DNA from: DASSUC01 sp035649895
GTDB taxonomy: Bacteria > Actinomycetota > Actinomycetes > Mycobacteriales > Micromonosporaceae
Direction of reading: 5' to 3'
Length of the DNA stretch: 43,956 bases
NCBI GenBank assembly: GCA_035649895.1
Contig: DASRIS010000204.1
Span: 1-43,956, forward strand
Part shown: positions 21,481 through 29,637 of the stretch, piece by piece
Layout of the letters: each line of letters begins with the position of its first letter
Position numbering within the stretch: the first letter of the stretch is position 1
The notes under the pieces: generated by a model
Database searches by the model: none
Seen by the model: only the letters and a program-made list of their open reading frames with translations
Told to the model about the DNA's origin: nothing
Translations under genes and position numbers: made by a program

Positions 21481-23739
21481 TTACGGACCCGTTGCCGAGT
21501 TTTTTCTGACGTCTTCCAGACTAGCCCCCCGGACCAGCGCGATCACCGGGTCTCCGTACAAACTGATCTTACGAGGGCCGATGCCGGCGATCGCCAGCAG
21601 CTCCTCGGGCCGGCGCGGCCGGCGCTCAGCGAGCGCCTGGAGCGTGGCGTCGGTGAAGACCACGTACGCCGGCACCTGCTGCGCCGTCGACACCCGCAGC
21701 CGCCATTCGCGCAGCCGCTCCAGCAGCTCCTCGTCCAGGTCGGACGGGCAGGCGGAGCACCGGCCCAGCTTGCGGTCGCGACCGTCCAGCAGCGTCGCGC
21801 CGCAGACCCGGCAGGAGACGACCACGGTACGCCGGCGAGGGGCCTCCCGGGCCGGGGTGCCCGGGCCGCCACCGCGCACGCCGACCGGCTCGAACTGCGG
21901 CAGGAACCGGCACGGCCGGCGCGCCCGCCCCCCCGGCGAGCGGACCGACGCGTACGACAGCCACAGCCACTGCCTGGCGCGGGTGACGCCGACGTAGAGC
22001 AGCCGCCGCTCCTCCTCCAGCGCCTGCGGGGTACGGGCGTACGTGGTCGGCAGGGTGCCGTCGGCGAGACCGACCAGGAAGACGGCGTCCCACTCCAGGC
22101 CCTTGGCCGAGTGCAGGCTGGCCAGGGTCACGCCCTCCACCGTTGGCGCGTGCTGGAGGGCGGCCCGGCGGGCCAGCTCCGCACCGAGCTCGGCGAGCGT
22201 CGGGCCGCGGCCGGGGTCGTTGTCCGAGGCCGGCGCCGAGCCCGGACTGGGCTCGGTGGCGTCGTTGTCCGAGGCCGGCGCCGAGCCCGGACTGGGCTCG
22301 GCGGCCGAGCCGGGGCCCGGGTCAGCGCCGGGTGCCGGTGGGCCGGGCCGCCGGGCCGCCGCGAAGTCCTCGGCCAGCCGGACCAGCGCGGCGACGGCCT
22401 CCCACCGTTCCCGGGTGGCCCCACCCGCCGGTGGCTCTCCGGGCCGCCAGCCGACCGCCTCCAGGGCCTCGACCACCGCGACCCGCAACGGCACGCCCGC
22501 CGCGGTGGACCGGCCGGCCGCGCGCAGCGCCACCATCGCCTGGCGCACCTCCGGCCGTTCGAAGAACCGCTCCGCACCCTGTACGACGTATGGGATGCCG
22601 GCCTCGGCCAGCGCCTCCTCGTACGCCTCCGACTGGGCGTTGGTGCGGAACAGCACCGCCATCTCCCGTGGCGGGGTGCCCGCGGCGACCAGGTCGGCGC
22701 AGCGCTTGGCCACCCCCGCCGCCTCGGCCGGCTCGTCTGCGAAGATCCGCAGGTCCGGCTCTGGCCCGGGTGGGCGCTGCCCGCGCAGCTCCAGCGCCAG
22801 GCGCGCCTCCTCGCCCCGGGCCTGCCGGATCACGGTGTTGGCCAGGCCCACCACCTGCGGCGTTGACCGGTAGTCCCGGACCAGCCGGACCACCACGGCG
22901 CCCCGGCGGCGGCGCGGGAAGTCGATGAGGTACGACGAGGTCGCCCCGGTGAACGAGTAGATCGTCTGGCTGGCGTCACCGACCACGGTCAGGTCTCCCC
23001 GGCCGCCCAGCCAGGCGTCGAGCAGCCGCTGCTGGACCGGGTTGACGTCCTGGTACTCGTCGACGACGAAGTGCCGGTACTGGGCGCGCACCTGCTCGGC
23101 CACGTCCGGGTGCTCCTCGACCGCCCACACCGCGCCGCGCAGCAGGTCCTCGAAGTCGACCACCCCGTCCGAGCGCTTCACCCGCTCGTACGCGGCGAAG
23201 ATCTCGGCCACCTGCGCCGCCTCGTACGGCGGCTCGCGCCGCGCCTTCGCCGCTGCCACCGCATAGTCCCCGGGCTCGACCAGGCAGGACTTGGCCCATT
23301 CGATCTCACCCGCCAGGTCCCTGGCCGAGGTCCGGTCGGCCCGCACCCCGGCCCTGGCCGCAGCCAGCATGACCAGGCGGGCCTTGCTCTCCACCACCTC
23401 GGGCAGGGCCCGGCCGCCGAACAGCCGGGGAGCGAAGTAGCGCAGCTGGCGCAGTGCCGCCGCGTGGAACGTCCGCGCCTGCACCCCGGCGGCGCCGAGG
23501 TCCGCCAGCCGGGTCCGCATCTGCGCGGCCGCCCGCGCGGTGAACGTGACCGCCAGCACGTGCCGCGGCTGGATCTCGCCGGTCACCACCCGGTACGCGA
23601 TGCGGTGGGTGATGGCCCGGGTCTTGCCGGTGCCGGCGCCGGCGAGTATGCACACCGGGCCGGCCGGGGCTGTCACGGCGGCGCGTTGCTCCTCGTCCAG
23701 GCCTGCCAGGACCGCCTCGGCGGCAGCGTCACGCACCAC
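21481..23739 (-). CDS. uvrD2: UvrD2-type SF1A DNA helicase
   Basis: The 752-residue protein has Walker A GAGTGKT (34-40), Walker B VVDEYQDVNPVQQ (225-237), the QTIYSFTGA motif, SLHSAKGLEWDAVFLVGL and GVTRARQWLWLSYAS. After the motor it carries a tetracysteine zinc site (Cys643, 646, 661, 664) and an HRDC domain (about 680-740), the signature of actinobacterial UvrD2, a 3'-5' helicase of DNA repair. A linker near 479-508 holds two copies of a 15-residue repeat, an unusual insertion in the 2B region. The start is GTG 23739 or 23736. It is divergent from the mycoredoxin gene and is followed by the whiB7 leader. The last hydrophilic codons run into the AT-rich upstream edge of that leader. Confidence 0.95.
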   Translation of the reverse strand: MVRDAAAEAVLAGLDEEQRAAVTAPAGPVCILAGAGTGKTRAITHRIAYRVVTGEIQPRHVLAVTFTARAAAQMRTRLADLGAAGVQARTFHAAALRQLRYFAPRLFGGRALPEVVESKARLVMLAAARAGVRADRTSARDLAGEIEWAKSCLVEPGDYAVAAAKARREPPYEAAQVAEIFAAYERVKRSDGVVDFEDLLRGAVWAVEEHPDVAEQVRAQYRHFVVDEYQDVNPVQQRLLDAWLGGRGDLTVVGDASQTIYSFTGATSSYLIDFPRRRRGAVVVRLVRDYRSTPQVVGLANTVIRQARGEEARLALELRGQRPPGPEPDLRIFADEPAEAAGVAKRCADLVAAGTPPREMAVLFRTNAQSEAYEEALAEAGIPYVVQGAERFFERPEVRQAMVALRAAGRSTAAGVPLRVAVVEALEAVGWRPGEPPAGGATRERWEAVAALVRLAEDFAAARRPGPPAPGADPGPGSAAEPSPGSAPASDNDATEPSPGSAPASDNDPGRGPTLAELGAELARRAALQHAPTVEGVTLASLHSAKGLEWDAVFLVGLADGTLPTTYARTPQALEEERRLLYVGVTRARQWLWLSYASVRSPGGRARRPCRFLPQFEPVGVRGGGPGTPAREAPRRRTVVVSCRVCGATLLDGRDRKLGRCSACPSDLDEELLERLREWRLRVSTAQQVPAYVVFTDATLQALAERRPRRPEELLAIAGIGPRKISLYGDPVIALVRGASLEDVRKNSATGP
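22216..22305. repeat. In-frame 45-bp direct repeat in uvrD2
   Basis: Two 45-bp units (22216-22260, 22261-22305) differ at one base and code for EPSPGSAPASDND-type 15-residue repeats. Being a multiple of three, copy change keeps the frame. It lies in a flexible linker of the helicase and looks like a recent duplication. Confidence 0.85.
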
Positions 23740-23817
23740 AGCTAGGCATCATGTCAGCCGCGTCTGACGTTGCGGTCGTAGTGTGTTCACCAGCCGACTC
23801 TGGGAAGGATCACCTCG

Positions 23818-24063
23818 ATGTTGACCATCTACTCAACGAGCTGGTGCGGGTACTGCCACCGGCTGCGTACGCAGCTGGAGCGGGAGGGCATCGAGCATGA
23901 CGTGGTCGACATCGAGCGTGACCCGGCCGCCGCGGAGTTCGTGATGGGCGTGAACGGCGGGAACCAGACCGTGCCGACCGTCCGGTTCCCGGACAGCTCG
24001 GTGCTGACGAACCCGACCATCGTGCAGGTCAGGCAACGCCTGTCGGAGCTGGCGAGCTGCTGA
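23818..24063 (+). CDS. mrx1: Mycoredoxin (Mrx1-like glutaredoxin)
   Basis: The 81-residue thioredoxin-fold protein has the active site TSWCGYC (Cys10, Cys13) and the cis-proline TVP (51-53), with LTIYSTSW and VNGGNQTVPTV matching mycobacterial mycoredoxin-1. Mycoredoxins reduce mixed disulfides with mycothiol, the actinobacterial thiol, in the cytoplasm. GGAAGG precedes the ATG. It is divergent from uvrD2, as in mycobacteria, and its 3' end overlaps the convergent MFS gene by 35 bp, so antisense interference is possible. Confidence 0.95.
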   Translation: MLTIYSTSWCGYCHRLRTQLEREGIEHDVVDIERDPAAAEFVMGVNGGNQTVPTVRFPDSSVLTNPTIVQVRQRLSELASC

Positions 24064-25270
24064 CCAGCGCCGGGGCGCCGGCGTCCGCCGGTGGCGGGGC
24101 CAGCGCCCGGCCGGTCCACAGGTAGACGCCGGCGACCGTGATGCCCAGCCCCATGACCACGAACAGCAGCCGGAAGTCGACCATCGACACGAGCAGGGCG
24201 CCGGCCGCGATGGAGGCGGCCTGCGGGCCGCCCATCAGCATGTCCGTGGCGGCGGCGACCCGGCCCATCAGCTCCGGCGGCGTCATCCGCTGCAGCAGCG
24301 TGATGAACCCGACCAGAGAAACCGGAACGGCCACGCCGGCCAGCAGGGTCGCCGGGAAGCCGAGCAGCAGCGACGGGTAGACGAAGGTGAAGCTGATCGC
24401 GCCGAGCAGCAGCACCCCGGCGCCGGCCGCGCCGATCTCGCCGACCGCACGGACCACCCGGGCCGCCATCAGCCCACCCACCAGCCCGCCGGCGCCCTGC
24501 ACCGAGGCGAGTACGCCGATGAAGGGTGCCGACCGGTGCAGGCCCTGGTCCACGTAGGCGAAGAGGATCGACTCGGTGAACCCGGCCAGGAGCACGGCGA
24601 GACCCAGCCCGAGCAGCGTCCGGCGCAGCGCCGGCTGCTCCATGATGTGACGGATCCCGGCGCCGACCTCGGTGAGCCAGCGCCGCTCGGAACGGGCCGG
24701 CCGGTCCTCGCCCACCCGCAGCAGGGCCACGGCGCCGCCGGCGAGGACGAAGCCGAGCATCGCCACCGCGGCCAGGGTCCAGCCGCCGAACCCCGCGTAG
24801 AGGGCCGCGCCGGCGAGCGGCCCGATCAGCCGCAGACCCTGCTTGATGGTCTGTAGCGCACCGTTCGCCGGCGCTAGCAGCGGACCGGGCACCACCAGCT
24901 GGATCAGGCCGTTCAGCGCGCCGTTGATGGCGACGTACGACAGCCCGTAGAACACGCCGACCGTGTAGATCACCCACAGGTCGGCCGCCGACCGGACGAA
25001 GAACAGCGGCGTGAGGACCGCCGCCGCGGCCAGGTTGGCGAAGACCAGGAAGGTACGGCGGCGGAACCGGTCGACGACCCATCCCACCAGCGGCGCCGCG
25101 GTGATCGGTGCCACGATCGCGAAGATGGTGGCACCGGCGAGGCTGTTGGAGCCGGTGAGGTCCTTGACCCAGATCGCCAGGGCGAGCAGCAGCACCGACT
25201 CGCCGACCATGCTGGCGACCATGCCGGTGAAGAGCAGCCGGAAGTCGGGGCGGCGCAGCACCTCACGCAT
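24029..25270 (-). CDS. Major facilitator superfamily exporter
   Basis: The 413-residue membrane protein has about 11-12 hydrophobic spans. It starts RRPDFRLLFTGMVASMVGES, the usual N-terminus of MFS_3-like (enterobactin/macrolide exporter type) proteins, with a conserved loop DRFRRRTFLVFANLAAA between TM2 and TM3. The C-terminal half has MTPPELMGRVAAATDM, also typical. The substrate is unknown; a drug or siderophore role is a family-level guess. ATG 25270 overlaps the end of an upstream small frame by 8 bp. An XRE regulator is divergent to it about 290 bp away and could control it. Confidence 0.88.
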   Translation of the reverse strand: MREVLRRPDFRLLFTGMVASMVGESVLLLALAIWVKDLTGSNSLAGATIFAIVAPITAAPLVGWVVDRFRRRTFLVFANLAAAAVLTPLFFVRSAADLWVIYTVGVFYGLSYVAINGALNGLIQLVVPGPLLAPANGALQTIKQGLRLIGPLAGAALYAGFGGWTLAAVAMLGFVLAGGAVALLRVGEDRPARSERRWLTEVGAGIRHIMEQPALRRTLLGLGLAVLLAGFTESILFAYVDQGLHRSAPFIGVLASVQGAGGLVGGLMAARVVRAVGEIGAAGAGVLLLGAISFTFVYPSLLLGFPATLLAGVAVPVSLVGFITLLQRMTPPELMGRVAAATDMLMGGPQAASIAAGALLVSMVDFRLLFVVMGLGITVAGVYLWTGRALAPPPADAGAPALVSSSPAPTGVA

Positions 25271-25439
25271 GGCGGTCCTCCGTACGGTTGGCGGTGCGGC
25301 CAGCGGCTGCTGGTTGGGTCAGGGGACTGCCGGGCGCGGGCCGGAGAGCGACGGGCGCGGTGTCTGCCATGAGGTCAAGGTAGGACAGTGCGATCTCGTC
25401 TAGCTCGTGCCGAGCATCACGGCAGGCAGGGGTTGCCAT
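25263..25439 (-). CDS. Possible small protein coupled to the MFS gene
   Basis: A 58-residue frame (MATPACRDARHELDEIALSY and on) ends in TGA within ATGCGTGA, overlapping the MFS start by 8 bp, which fits translational coupling. No Shine-Dalgarno is obvious at ATG 25439, and the frame is open upstream to 25574. The composition resembles a small helical protein with a Pro/Ala tail. It is not a DUF397 protein, the usual partner of such XRE regulators. It may be a chance frame. Confidence 0.35.
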   Translation of the reverse strand: MATPACRDARHELDEIALSYLDLMADTAPVALRPAPGSPLTQPAAAGRTANRTEDRHA

Positions 25440-25558
25440 CGACGCGGAAGTTTCGGTTGCGCTCAAATTTTCGGCGAGGCGCCGGGATGGGGTGTCAGCG
25501 GACGGTGACTGGGTCCATACTGAGGCGGTTCGCCAGTCCATGATCCGGGAGTAGACCT

Positions 25559-26446
25559 GTGGCGCCTGGGCCAAGCCCTACGGTGCGACGCCGCCGACTC
25601 GGCGCCGAGCTTCGCCGACTCCGCGAAGCGGCCGGGCTCACCGGAGACCAGGTGATCGCCCGCATCGGCTGGGCCTCCGCATCCAAGCTGTCCCGGCTGG
25701 AGAACGGACGCAGCCGGCCCGACCTCGCCGACGTACTGGACCTGCTGGACCTCTACGCGGTCAGCGGTCGCCGGCGGGAGGAGCTGGTCGCGGTCGCCCG
25801 GGACGCCGGCAACACCCGTGGCTGGCTGCGGTCGTACCCGGTGATGACCCAGCGCCAGCGCGGCTACGCCGAGCTGGAGTCGGGCTGTGCGGACATCCGG
25901 GAGTACGCCTACGCGATCATCCCGGGCCTGCTGCAGACGCCGGGGTACGCCCGCGTGCGCATCCTGTCGTCTGGTCCGCTGCAGCCGGCCGACGGGCACA
26001 ACCCCGAGACCGAGGTGGCGGCCCGGCTGGCCCGGCAGGCGATCCTGACCCGCTCGGTCGACCCGCCGCGCTACCAGGTGGTGCTGGAGGAGTCCGCGCT
26101 GACCGGCCGGGCGGGTCCGCCGGATGTCCTGCACGAGCAGCTGAGCCACCTCTGCCGCCTGGCCGAGCTGCCCAACGTGAGCCTTCAGGTGCTGCCGCGC
26201 GACGCAACGATCGCGGAGTGGTACCTGCCGCACACACCGTTCTCGATCTACCGGTTCGCCGACCCGGGCGACCCGGAGACGGTCGCCGTGGAGGGCCTCG
26301 CCAGCGACCTGGTGACGAACGAGAAGGCAGACGTGAGCCGCTACACGCTGGTCTTCGAGTGGCTGCGCGCGGCGGCCCTGCCGCCGGCGGACTCCTATAC
26401 CTGGCTGACAGAGAAGGCCGCGGCCTTCCTCCGTCAGGCCAGCTGA
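25559..26446 (+). CDS. XRE-family regulator with DUF5753 domain
   Basis: The 295-residue protein has an N-terminal helix-turn-helix (LGAELRRLREAAGLTGDQVI with ASASKLSRLENGRSRP) and a DUF5753 sensor domain from about 100 (EYAYAIIPGLLQTPGYARV, RQAILTRSVDPPRYQVVLEE). This is the common Streptomyces-type regulator, often with DUF397 partners. GTG 25559 is the start; no good ribosome site is visible. It is divergent from the MFS operon. Its last codons lie in a tandem repeat that also contains the stop. No DUF397 gene follows. Confidence 0.92.
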   Translation: MAPGPSPTVRRRRLGAELRRLREAAGLTGDQVIARIGWASASKLSRLENGRSRPDLADVLDLLDLYAVSGRRREELVAVARDAGNTRGWLRSYPVMTQRQRGYAELESGCADIREYAYAIIPGLLQTPGYARVRILSSGPLQPADGHNPETEVAARLARQAILTRSVDPPRYQVVLEESALTGRAGPPDVLHEQLSHLCRLAELPNVSLQVLPRDATIAEWYLPHTPFSIYRFADPGDPETVAVEGLASDLVTNEKADVSRYTLVFEWLRAAALPPADSYTWLTEKAAAFLRQAS

Positions 26447-26522
26447 CCGAGCAGGCTGCGGCCTTCCGCCCCCAGGCCAGCTGACCGAGCAGGCTGCGGC
26501 CTTCCGCCGCCAGGCCAGCTGA
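26417..26522. repeat. 38-bp tandem repeat spanning the XRE stop codon
   Basis: Nearly three copies (26417, 26455 and 26493 onward) of GCTGCGGCCTTCCGCC plus CAGGCCAGCTGACCGAGCAG-type sequence. The stop TGA of the regulator is in the first copy, so later copies are untranslated remnants of its own 3' end. The remaining gap (26523-26775) is AT-richer and holds a possible promoter region, with no clear gene. Confidence 0.8.
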
Positions 26523-26775
26523 GCTTTCGTCGCGCTCCCGCGATCCGGGCTGGACCACCCAGCAAAAGATCCACTCCACCGAGTCGGTAGAGCATCGCCA
26601 GCCGGTTGCCCGTACCAACATCAACCAAACGGACAGTGAACACATTGACGGCACATGAATTTCTTGCGCGGTGCAACCCCCGTAACGGACGATGAGGTCC
26701 AGCCGATGGAAGTTTCACCAGTGGACTTTTACGTCACGCTCCGTCAGCTGACCCCGACGGCCTTCGGAGACCCGC

Positions 26776-27042
26776 ATGCGGTACCTCATTGTTCGTACCG
26801 ACGTCCGCCCCTTCGCCGCGGACGAGCTGGAGTCAGCCTGGCAGTGCGGCTTGCAGGTCCGCGACGAGAGAACCACGCCGGAGCACCGCCGGCAGACCAT
26901 GTTCGCCGAGAACCGTGACGCCGCGTTCCACCTCGCTCGGGCACTCGCCGCAGTGGGCTCGGTCCGCGCCGGCCGGCAGCGGGTGAAGGTGGTCCGGCTG
27001 GGTGAGCCTGAGCGCCACCGGCACAGCCGCAACCACCCATAG
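26776..27042 (+). CDS. Small hypothetical protein
   Basis: The 88-residue protein MRYLIVRTDVRPFAADELES has a GGAG sequence 9 nt before the ATG. A beta-strand-like N-terminus is followed by a helix and a basic, histidine-rich tail ending RHRHSRNHP. I do not recognise it. It follows the XRE regulator on the same strand after 329 bp, so it may be independently expressed. A frame in another phase at 26655-26918 overlaps it and is less convincing. Confidence 0.5.
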   Translation: MRYLIVRTDVRPFAADELESAWQCGLQVRDERTTPEHRRQTMFAENRDAAFHLARALAAVGSVRAGRQRVKVVRLGEPERHRHSRNHP

Positions 27043-27151
27043 GTCCGGCATCGTCGCAGGTCCGCAGCTGTCAGCACCGTCTGCCGATCAGTCTCGTCTG
27101 TGGGTCAGCCTCGTCTGTGGGTCAGCCTCGTCGGGTCAGCATCGTCTGCGG

Positions 27152-28291
27152 TCAGCATCGCCCGGCGTGCCATGTCGCGATCAGGAAGCTTGCGATCGAG
27201 GCGGGCGTGGACAAGGCGAACCCGGCCGCGTCCCCGGCCAGCCCCGCCGCGATCTCCCGGCGGGTGAACCAGCGGGCGTCAGCGATCTCCGTCGGGTCCA
27301 GGCGCAGCGGCTCCGCCGGGTCGGCGCGGGCCAGGAACCCCAGCATCAGCGAGGCCGGGAACGGCCAGGCCTGGCTGGCGACGTACTGGATACCGGTGAC
27401 CCGTACCCCGACCTCCTCGGCCACCTCCCGGACCACCGCCGCCTCCGCCGACTCGCCCGCCTCGACAAAGCCGGCCAGGCACGAGTAGCGGCGCCGGCCC
27501 CCGCTGGTCCACGCGGACGCGTGCCCGAGCAGGCAGCGTCCGTCCGGGCCGGCGACGCCGTCGTGCACCAGCACGATCACCGCAGGGTCGGTCCGCGGCC
27601 ACAACAGCTCACCGCCGTCATCGGTACGGACCCAGCCGCCCTCGGTCGGCGTGGTCGGCCGTCCGGTCTGCGGGGAGTAGGGGTACCGCGCGTGCCAGTG
27701 CCCGAGCGCCACGGCGGACACGGCAAGCCCGGCATGCGCGTCGGTGAGCAGGTGCGCCACCTCGCGCAGGGTCACCGCCCGGGCGCCTGCGTCAGCCGCA
27801 CCGCTAGCAACAGCCGCGCCACCGGGACTGTCCACACCGCCGGAGCTACCCGCACCGCCGGAGCTACCAGAACCACCAGAGCTGACCGCATCGCCAGAGC
27901 TGACCACACCGCCGGAGGTGCCGGCGCTGCCGGGCAGCGGCGCGACCACCGCGAAGTACGGCGTCCCCGCACTGTCCTCACCGAGGAACAGCCGGTTGCC
28001 GGCTGGCGCGTGCTCCGCGCCCAGCAGCACCAGCTCGCTTCCCTGCACCAGGAACCGCCCCCCGGCCACAATGTCGACCACGAGGATCCGGGCCCGCTCG
28101 AACGCGTGCGCCAGCCACTGCTCGTCGGTACGGCGATGGGCCGCCCGGTCCACTGTGGAGCGGGCCAGCGGCGGCATCGGGCAGCTGCCGGACGGGTCGG
28201 CAGCTGCCTGCTCCCGGGCGACGGCTGCCTGCTCCCGGGCGACGGCGGGCCGCCCGGCGACGGCGGGTCGCGGCGGCCCCAGGCTGGTCAC
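27152..28291 (-). CDS. nudC: NudC-like Nudix hydrolase (NADH pyrophosphatase / deNADding type) lacking zinc cysteines
   Basis: The 379-residue protein has the Nudix box as GFVEAGESAEAAVVREVAEE, then VGV (274-296; Glu289, Glu292, Glu293), and the NudC-specific SQAWPFPASLML (306-317). The protein should hydrolyse NAD(H) to NMN and AMP and may remove NAD caps from RNA. The zinc-ribbon position (about 198-235, HWHARYPYSPQTGRPTTPTE) contains no Cys at all, where the family normally has four. A glycine/serine insert (about 120-170) carries an 18-bp minisatellite. GTG 28291 overlaps the M16 stop by 4 bp (GTGA), so it is coupled; an ATG at residue 39 is an alternative. The gene is in the conserved block next to uvrD2. 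Confidence 0.88.
   Translation of the reverse strand: MTSLGPPRPAVAGRPAVAREQAAVAREQAAADPSGSCPMPPLARSTVDRAAHRRTDEQWLAHAFERARILVVDIVAGGRFLVQGSELVLLGAEHAPAGNRLFLGEDSAGTPYFAVVAPLPGSAGTSGGVVSSGDAVSSGGSGSSGGAGSSGGVDSPGGAAVASGAADAGARAVTLREVAHLLTDAHAGLAVSAVALGHWHARYPYSPQTGRPTTPTEGGWVRTDDGGELLWPRTDPAVIVLVHDGVAGPDGRCLLGHASAWTSGGRRRYSCLAGFVEAGESAEAAVVREVAEEVGVRVTGIQYVASQAWPFPASLMLGFLARADPAEPLRLDPTEIADARWFTRREIAAGLAGDAAGFALSTPASIASFLIATWHAGRC
27835..27924. repeat. 18-bp minisatellite in nudC
   Basis: Five units of CACCGCCGGAGCTACCCG-type sequence encode repeated S-S-G-G groups in the linker before the zinc-ribbon region. The unit length is divisible by three. Units 1 and 2 differ only at one or two bases. 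Confidence 0.75.
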
Positions 28292-29637
28292 GCCGCGAGA
28301 ACCTCGTCCACTGTGGTCCGCTCGACCGGAGTGAGCGTGGTCAACGCGGCCTCCATCCGGTCGGCGTCGCCGAGCACGACCGTCAGCGCCCGCGCCGGAG
28401 CCAGGTACCGTGCGGCCACCGCCGCGACATCGTCCACGGTCGCCGCGCCCAGCCGGGCGGCGTGGTCGACGAGGTACTCCAGGCGCAGCCCGAAGCCGGC
28501 GTACGTGCTGGCCAGGTTGGCGAGCCCGGCCTGCGTCGACATGCCCAGCTGGAGGGTGCCGAGCGCGTACTGGCGGGCCTGCTCCAGCTCCTGCTCGCCC
28601 GGTGGCGAGGTGGCGATCCGGCCGAGCTCGTAGATCGTCTCGAGCAGGGCCGGGCCGGTCACCTCGGTCGCCACGTCGGTGGAGAGCACCAGCGACGAGC
28701 CGGCCTGGGAGTGCTCGATGAACGAGTGCGGGCTGTACGTGTACCCCTTGTCCTCGCGGATGTTCTCCACCCAGCGGGAGGAGAAGTAGCCACCGAAGAT
28801 CAGGTTCGCCAGCTGGAGGGCCGCGTGGTCGGGGTGCCGGCGCTCGACCGCGGAGAGGGTCATCCGCAGCGACGACTGCACCGACTCGGGCCGGTGCACC
28901 AGCGTCACCGGGCCGAGGCGCGGCTGCGGCACCGGTGGCACCGCGTCATCCTTGCCCGGGCCGTCCCAGCCGGCCAGCGCCTGCTCAGCCGCGTCCAGCG
29001 CCTGCTCGGTCTCCACGTCACCGACCAGGACCAGGTGGGCGCCGACGGGGTGGATCCGGTCGGCGTGCAGCGCGCGCAGCGCCGCCGGGGTCACCGCGTG
29101 CACCTGCGGCACGGTCGGGGTCTGCACCGAGTACGGGTGGTCGCCGTACCGCCGCCGCAGCAGCGCGACGCGGGCCAGGTGCGACGGCTGGCTCTGGGCG
29201 ATCTGGATGCGTTCGGCCAGCCGGTCCCGCTCGGTGGCGACCTCCTCCTCCGGGTACGTCGCGTCGGTGAGCACCTCGGCGAGGATGGCGAGCATCCGGT
29301 CCAGCCCGGAGGCGAGAGAGTTGCCGCCGACCAGCAACCGGTCCGGGTCGACCCCAGCGCCCAGCGCCCCACCCACGCTCTGCAGCTGCGCCGCAATGTC
29401 TACAGTGGACAGGTTGGACGTGCCGGAGAACAGCGTCTGCGACAGCAGCGAGGAGCTGGCGAGGTAGGAGGTGCGCAGCGTCGCCGCGCCGAACGGCACG
29501 CGCAGCCGCAGCTCCACCAGCGGGACCGCGGGGCGCCGGATCGCCAGCACGGTCAGCCCGTTGGCGAGGGTGCGCTCGGCCGTCCTCGGCACCGCGAAGA
29601 CACCGGCCGGGCGCAGGTCAGGAACGGCGACGGTCAC
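28288..29637 (-). CDS. M16 peptidase-like subunit without zinc motif
   Basis: The 449-residue protein has the two-domain M16B fold: LANGLTVLAIRR, then an ASSSLLSQTLFSG stretch where HxxEH would be, and a C-terminal GGYFSSRWVENIREDKGYTY, the substrate-binding Arg/Tyr motif of the partner subunit. It lacks the inverted zinc motif, so it is the non-catalytic half of a heterodimer with the upstream gene, as in two-gene M16 systems. The stop overlaps nudC and the start overlaps the catalytic subunit, both by 4 bp. Confidence 0.9.
   Translation of the reverse strand: MTVAVPDLRPAGVFAVPRTAERTLANGLTVLAIRRPAVPLVELRLRVPFGAATLRTSYLASSSLLSQTLFSGTSNLSTVDIAAQLQSVGGALGAGVDPDRLLVGGNSLASGLDRMLAILAEVLTDATYPEEEVATERDRLAERIQIAQSQPSHLARVALLRRRYGDHPYSVQTPTVPQVHAVTPAALRALHADRIHPVGAHLVLVGDVETEQALDAAEQALAGWDGPGKDDAVPPVPQPRLGPVTLVHRPESVQSSLRMTLSAVERRHPDHAALQLANLIFGGYFSSRWVENIREDKGYTYSPHSFIEHSQAGSSLVLSTDVATEVTGPALLETIYELGRIATSPPGEQELEQARQYALGTLQLGMSTQAGLANLASTYAGFGLRLEYLVDHAARLGAATVDDVAAVAARYLAPARALTVVLGDADRMEAALTTLTPVERTTVDEVLAA

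Noticed and set aside
26655..26918. 87-codon plus-strand frame beginning MNFLRGATPV
   Set aside because: Its second half becomes Arg/Pro-rich and overlaps the better-coded 88-residue gene; no ribosome site was seen. It could be a short leader peptide, but support is lacking.
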